6,732 bases of DNA from Flavobacteriales bacterium UBA7690. Its GTDB lineage: Bacteria; Bacteroidota; Bacteroidia; Flavobacteriales_F; PHOS-HE28. Under the pieces are notes generated by a model. That model made no database searches. It saw only the letters and a program-made list of their open reading frames with translations, and was not told the DNA's origin. A program made the position numbers and the translations under genes. This document shows, piece by piece, positions 5,917 to 6,732 of this stretch. Positions within the stretch are counted from its first letter, which is position 1, and every line of letters begins with the position of its first letter. The stretch spans positions 4,388-11,119 of the forward strand of contig DLGQ01000088.1 in NCBI GenBank assembly GCA_002482775.1. The letters are read 5' to 3'.

Positions 5917-6732
5917 TCACGCATCCTGCACACGCCACCAGCCCGCTTTCCGCGGATGCAGAAGAGCGTTGTAGATGAAGGCGCCGATCAAGCAGCCGGT
6001 GGCGATACCCGAAAGTGCGAAGAGCAGCGTAAGCACGCTTCCGCCGGTATCCATGCCACTGGCGATGCTGGTCACGCTCATCAGTCCGAAGGATCCAGGA
6101 GTGAGCAGCCAGAACCCTGGCAGGAACGTCACGATCGCTGGTGGACCGTTGAAGCGGAACTCGATCACCAGTGCGGTGATGGTCATGAGCGCGGCGCCGA
6201 AGAACGCTGTGGAAGCGCCGTTGATGAACAAGCCGGAGAGCGTTTGCCCACTGTATGCCATGAAGGCGGTGATCAGCATGAACACGAGGGATCGTCGTTT
6301 GCTGCTCTGGTAGATGTGCAGTCCCAGGGTGAAGATCACCACACCGATCCACGGCCAGAAGGTGGGTAGGCGATCGGTGAACTGGGTAGCGTACTGCACG
6401 CTGCCATCATCGAACGCCTTGAAGCCACCGATGATGCCGAAAGCCAGCAACACCAAGCGCGTGAAACCGGCCACCATGCGGCTGGCACCGGAGATGATGC
6501 TGTTGTAGGCCAGTTCGATCACGCTCACGGTGAGCATCATGCCGGGGAGGAAAGTGATCAATGGCGGTATCAGGATGTTCAACGGCGGCTCCTTCAACCC
6601 GTACCGGTAACCGATCGCGACGCCAGCGCTAAGCATGAATGCCACCACTACCGGCAACACCACTGACCACGAGGGCCTGCGCCGCGCAGCAACCAGGATC
6701 AGTGCGCAGACGAAGGCCATCAGCCCGGTGAT
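5917..6732 (-). CDS. ThrE-family threonine/serine exporter, C-terminal part, 5'-truncated by window edge
   Basis: ThrE-family proteins are inner-membrane carriers that export threonine and serine using the proton gradient. The frame continues beyond the Met at 6720 to the window end (codons for Ile-Thr-Gly-Leu precede it), so the start lies outside and the N-terminal part is missing. Counting from that Met, the segment PPLITFLPGMMLTVSVIELA (52-71) and the related PPAIVTFLPGFWLLTPGS (193-210) mark the ends of the two membrane modules usual in this family (DUF1212-type followed by ThrE_2-type). Roughly eight or nine hydrophobic helices fill the 267 residues, and the tail (HPRKAGWWRVQDA) is short and charged. 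The gene runs towards the SpoIID-domain gene with only 4 bp between their stop codons. No frame damage is visible. Substrate is inferred from the family only. Confidence 0.9.
   Translation of the reverse strand: MTGLMAFVCALILVAARRRPSWSVVLPVVVAFMLSAGVAIGYRYGLKEPPLNILIPPLITFLPGMMLTVSVIELAYNSIISGASRMVAGFTRLVLLAFGIIGGFKAFDDGSVQYATQFTDRLPTFWPWIGVVIFTLGLHIYQSSKRRSLVFMLITAFMAYSGQTLSGLFINGASTAFFGAALMTITALVIEFRFNGPPAIVTFLPGFWLLTPGSFGLMSVTSIASGMDTGGSVLTLLFALSGIATGCLIGAFIYNALLHPRKAGWWRVQDA

Noticed and set aside
1..6732. CRISPR arrays, tRNA or rRNA genes, transposases, phage genes
   Set aside because: No regularly spaced identical repeats, tRNA-like folds or mobile-element protein motifs were found on either strand.

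Overview
The window comes from a Gram-negative bacterium, most likely a member of Bacteroidota (Flavobacteriales-like) with a fairly high GC content for that phylum. The evidence is the gene order surE - small membrane protein - lpxB, the Bacteroidota style of the LpxB protein, starts without clear Shine-Dalgarno sequences, and a TAnnTTTG promoter-like motif before surE. The placement is by recognition only; no database was searched.

Layout: (1) 3-1718, plus strand: the 3' part of an asparagine synthase (glutamine-hydrolysing). Its true start, including the catalytic N-terminal Cys, lies upstream of the window. (2) 1719-2399: a gap of about 680 bp. It holds an 8-bp tandem repeat, two direct copies of a 30-nt repeat about 520 bp apart, and between these copies a small minus-strand ORF for an 86-aa hydrophobic protein. 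(3) 2400-4684, plus strand: a tight operon of surE (5'/3'-nucleotidase), a 109-aa three-helix membrane protein of unknown function, and lpxB (lipid A disaccharide synthase). The first two genes overlap by 14 bp and the last two are 1 bp apart. (4) 4719-5912, plus strand: a secreted SpoIID/LytB-domain protein, probably acting on peptidoglycan, 34 bp after lpxB and possibly in the same transcript. (5) 5917-6732, minus strand: the C-terminal membrane part of a ThrE-family threonine/serine exporter, convergent with the SpoIID gene and cut by the window end.

The central block is an envelope-related operon: LpxB builds the lipid A core disaccharide and the SpoIID-domain protein probably trims peptidoglycan, while SurE is a housekeeping nucleotidase that often travels with lpxB in this phylum. 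Most of the window is ordinary. The two features that stand out are a palindrome-bearing in-frame insertion of about 23-25 codons near the N-terminus of LpxB, and the repeat-bracketed orphan membrane ORF between asnB and surE.
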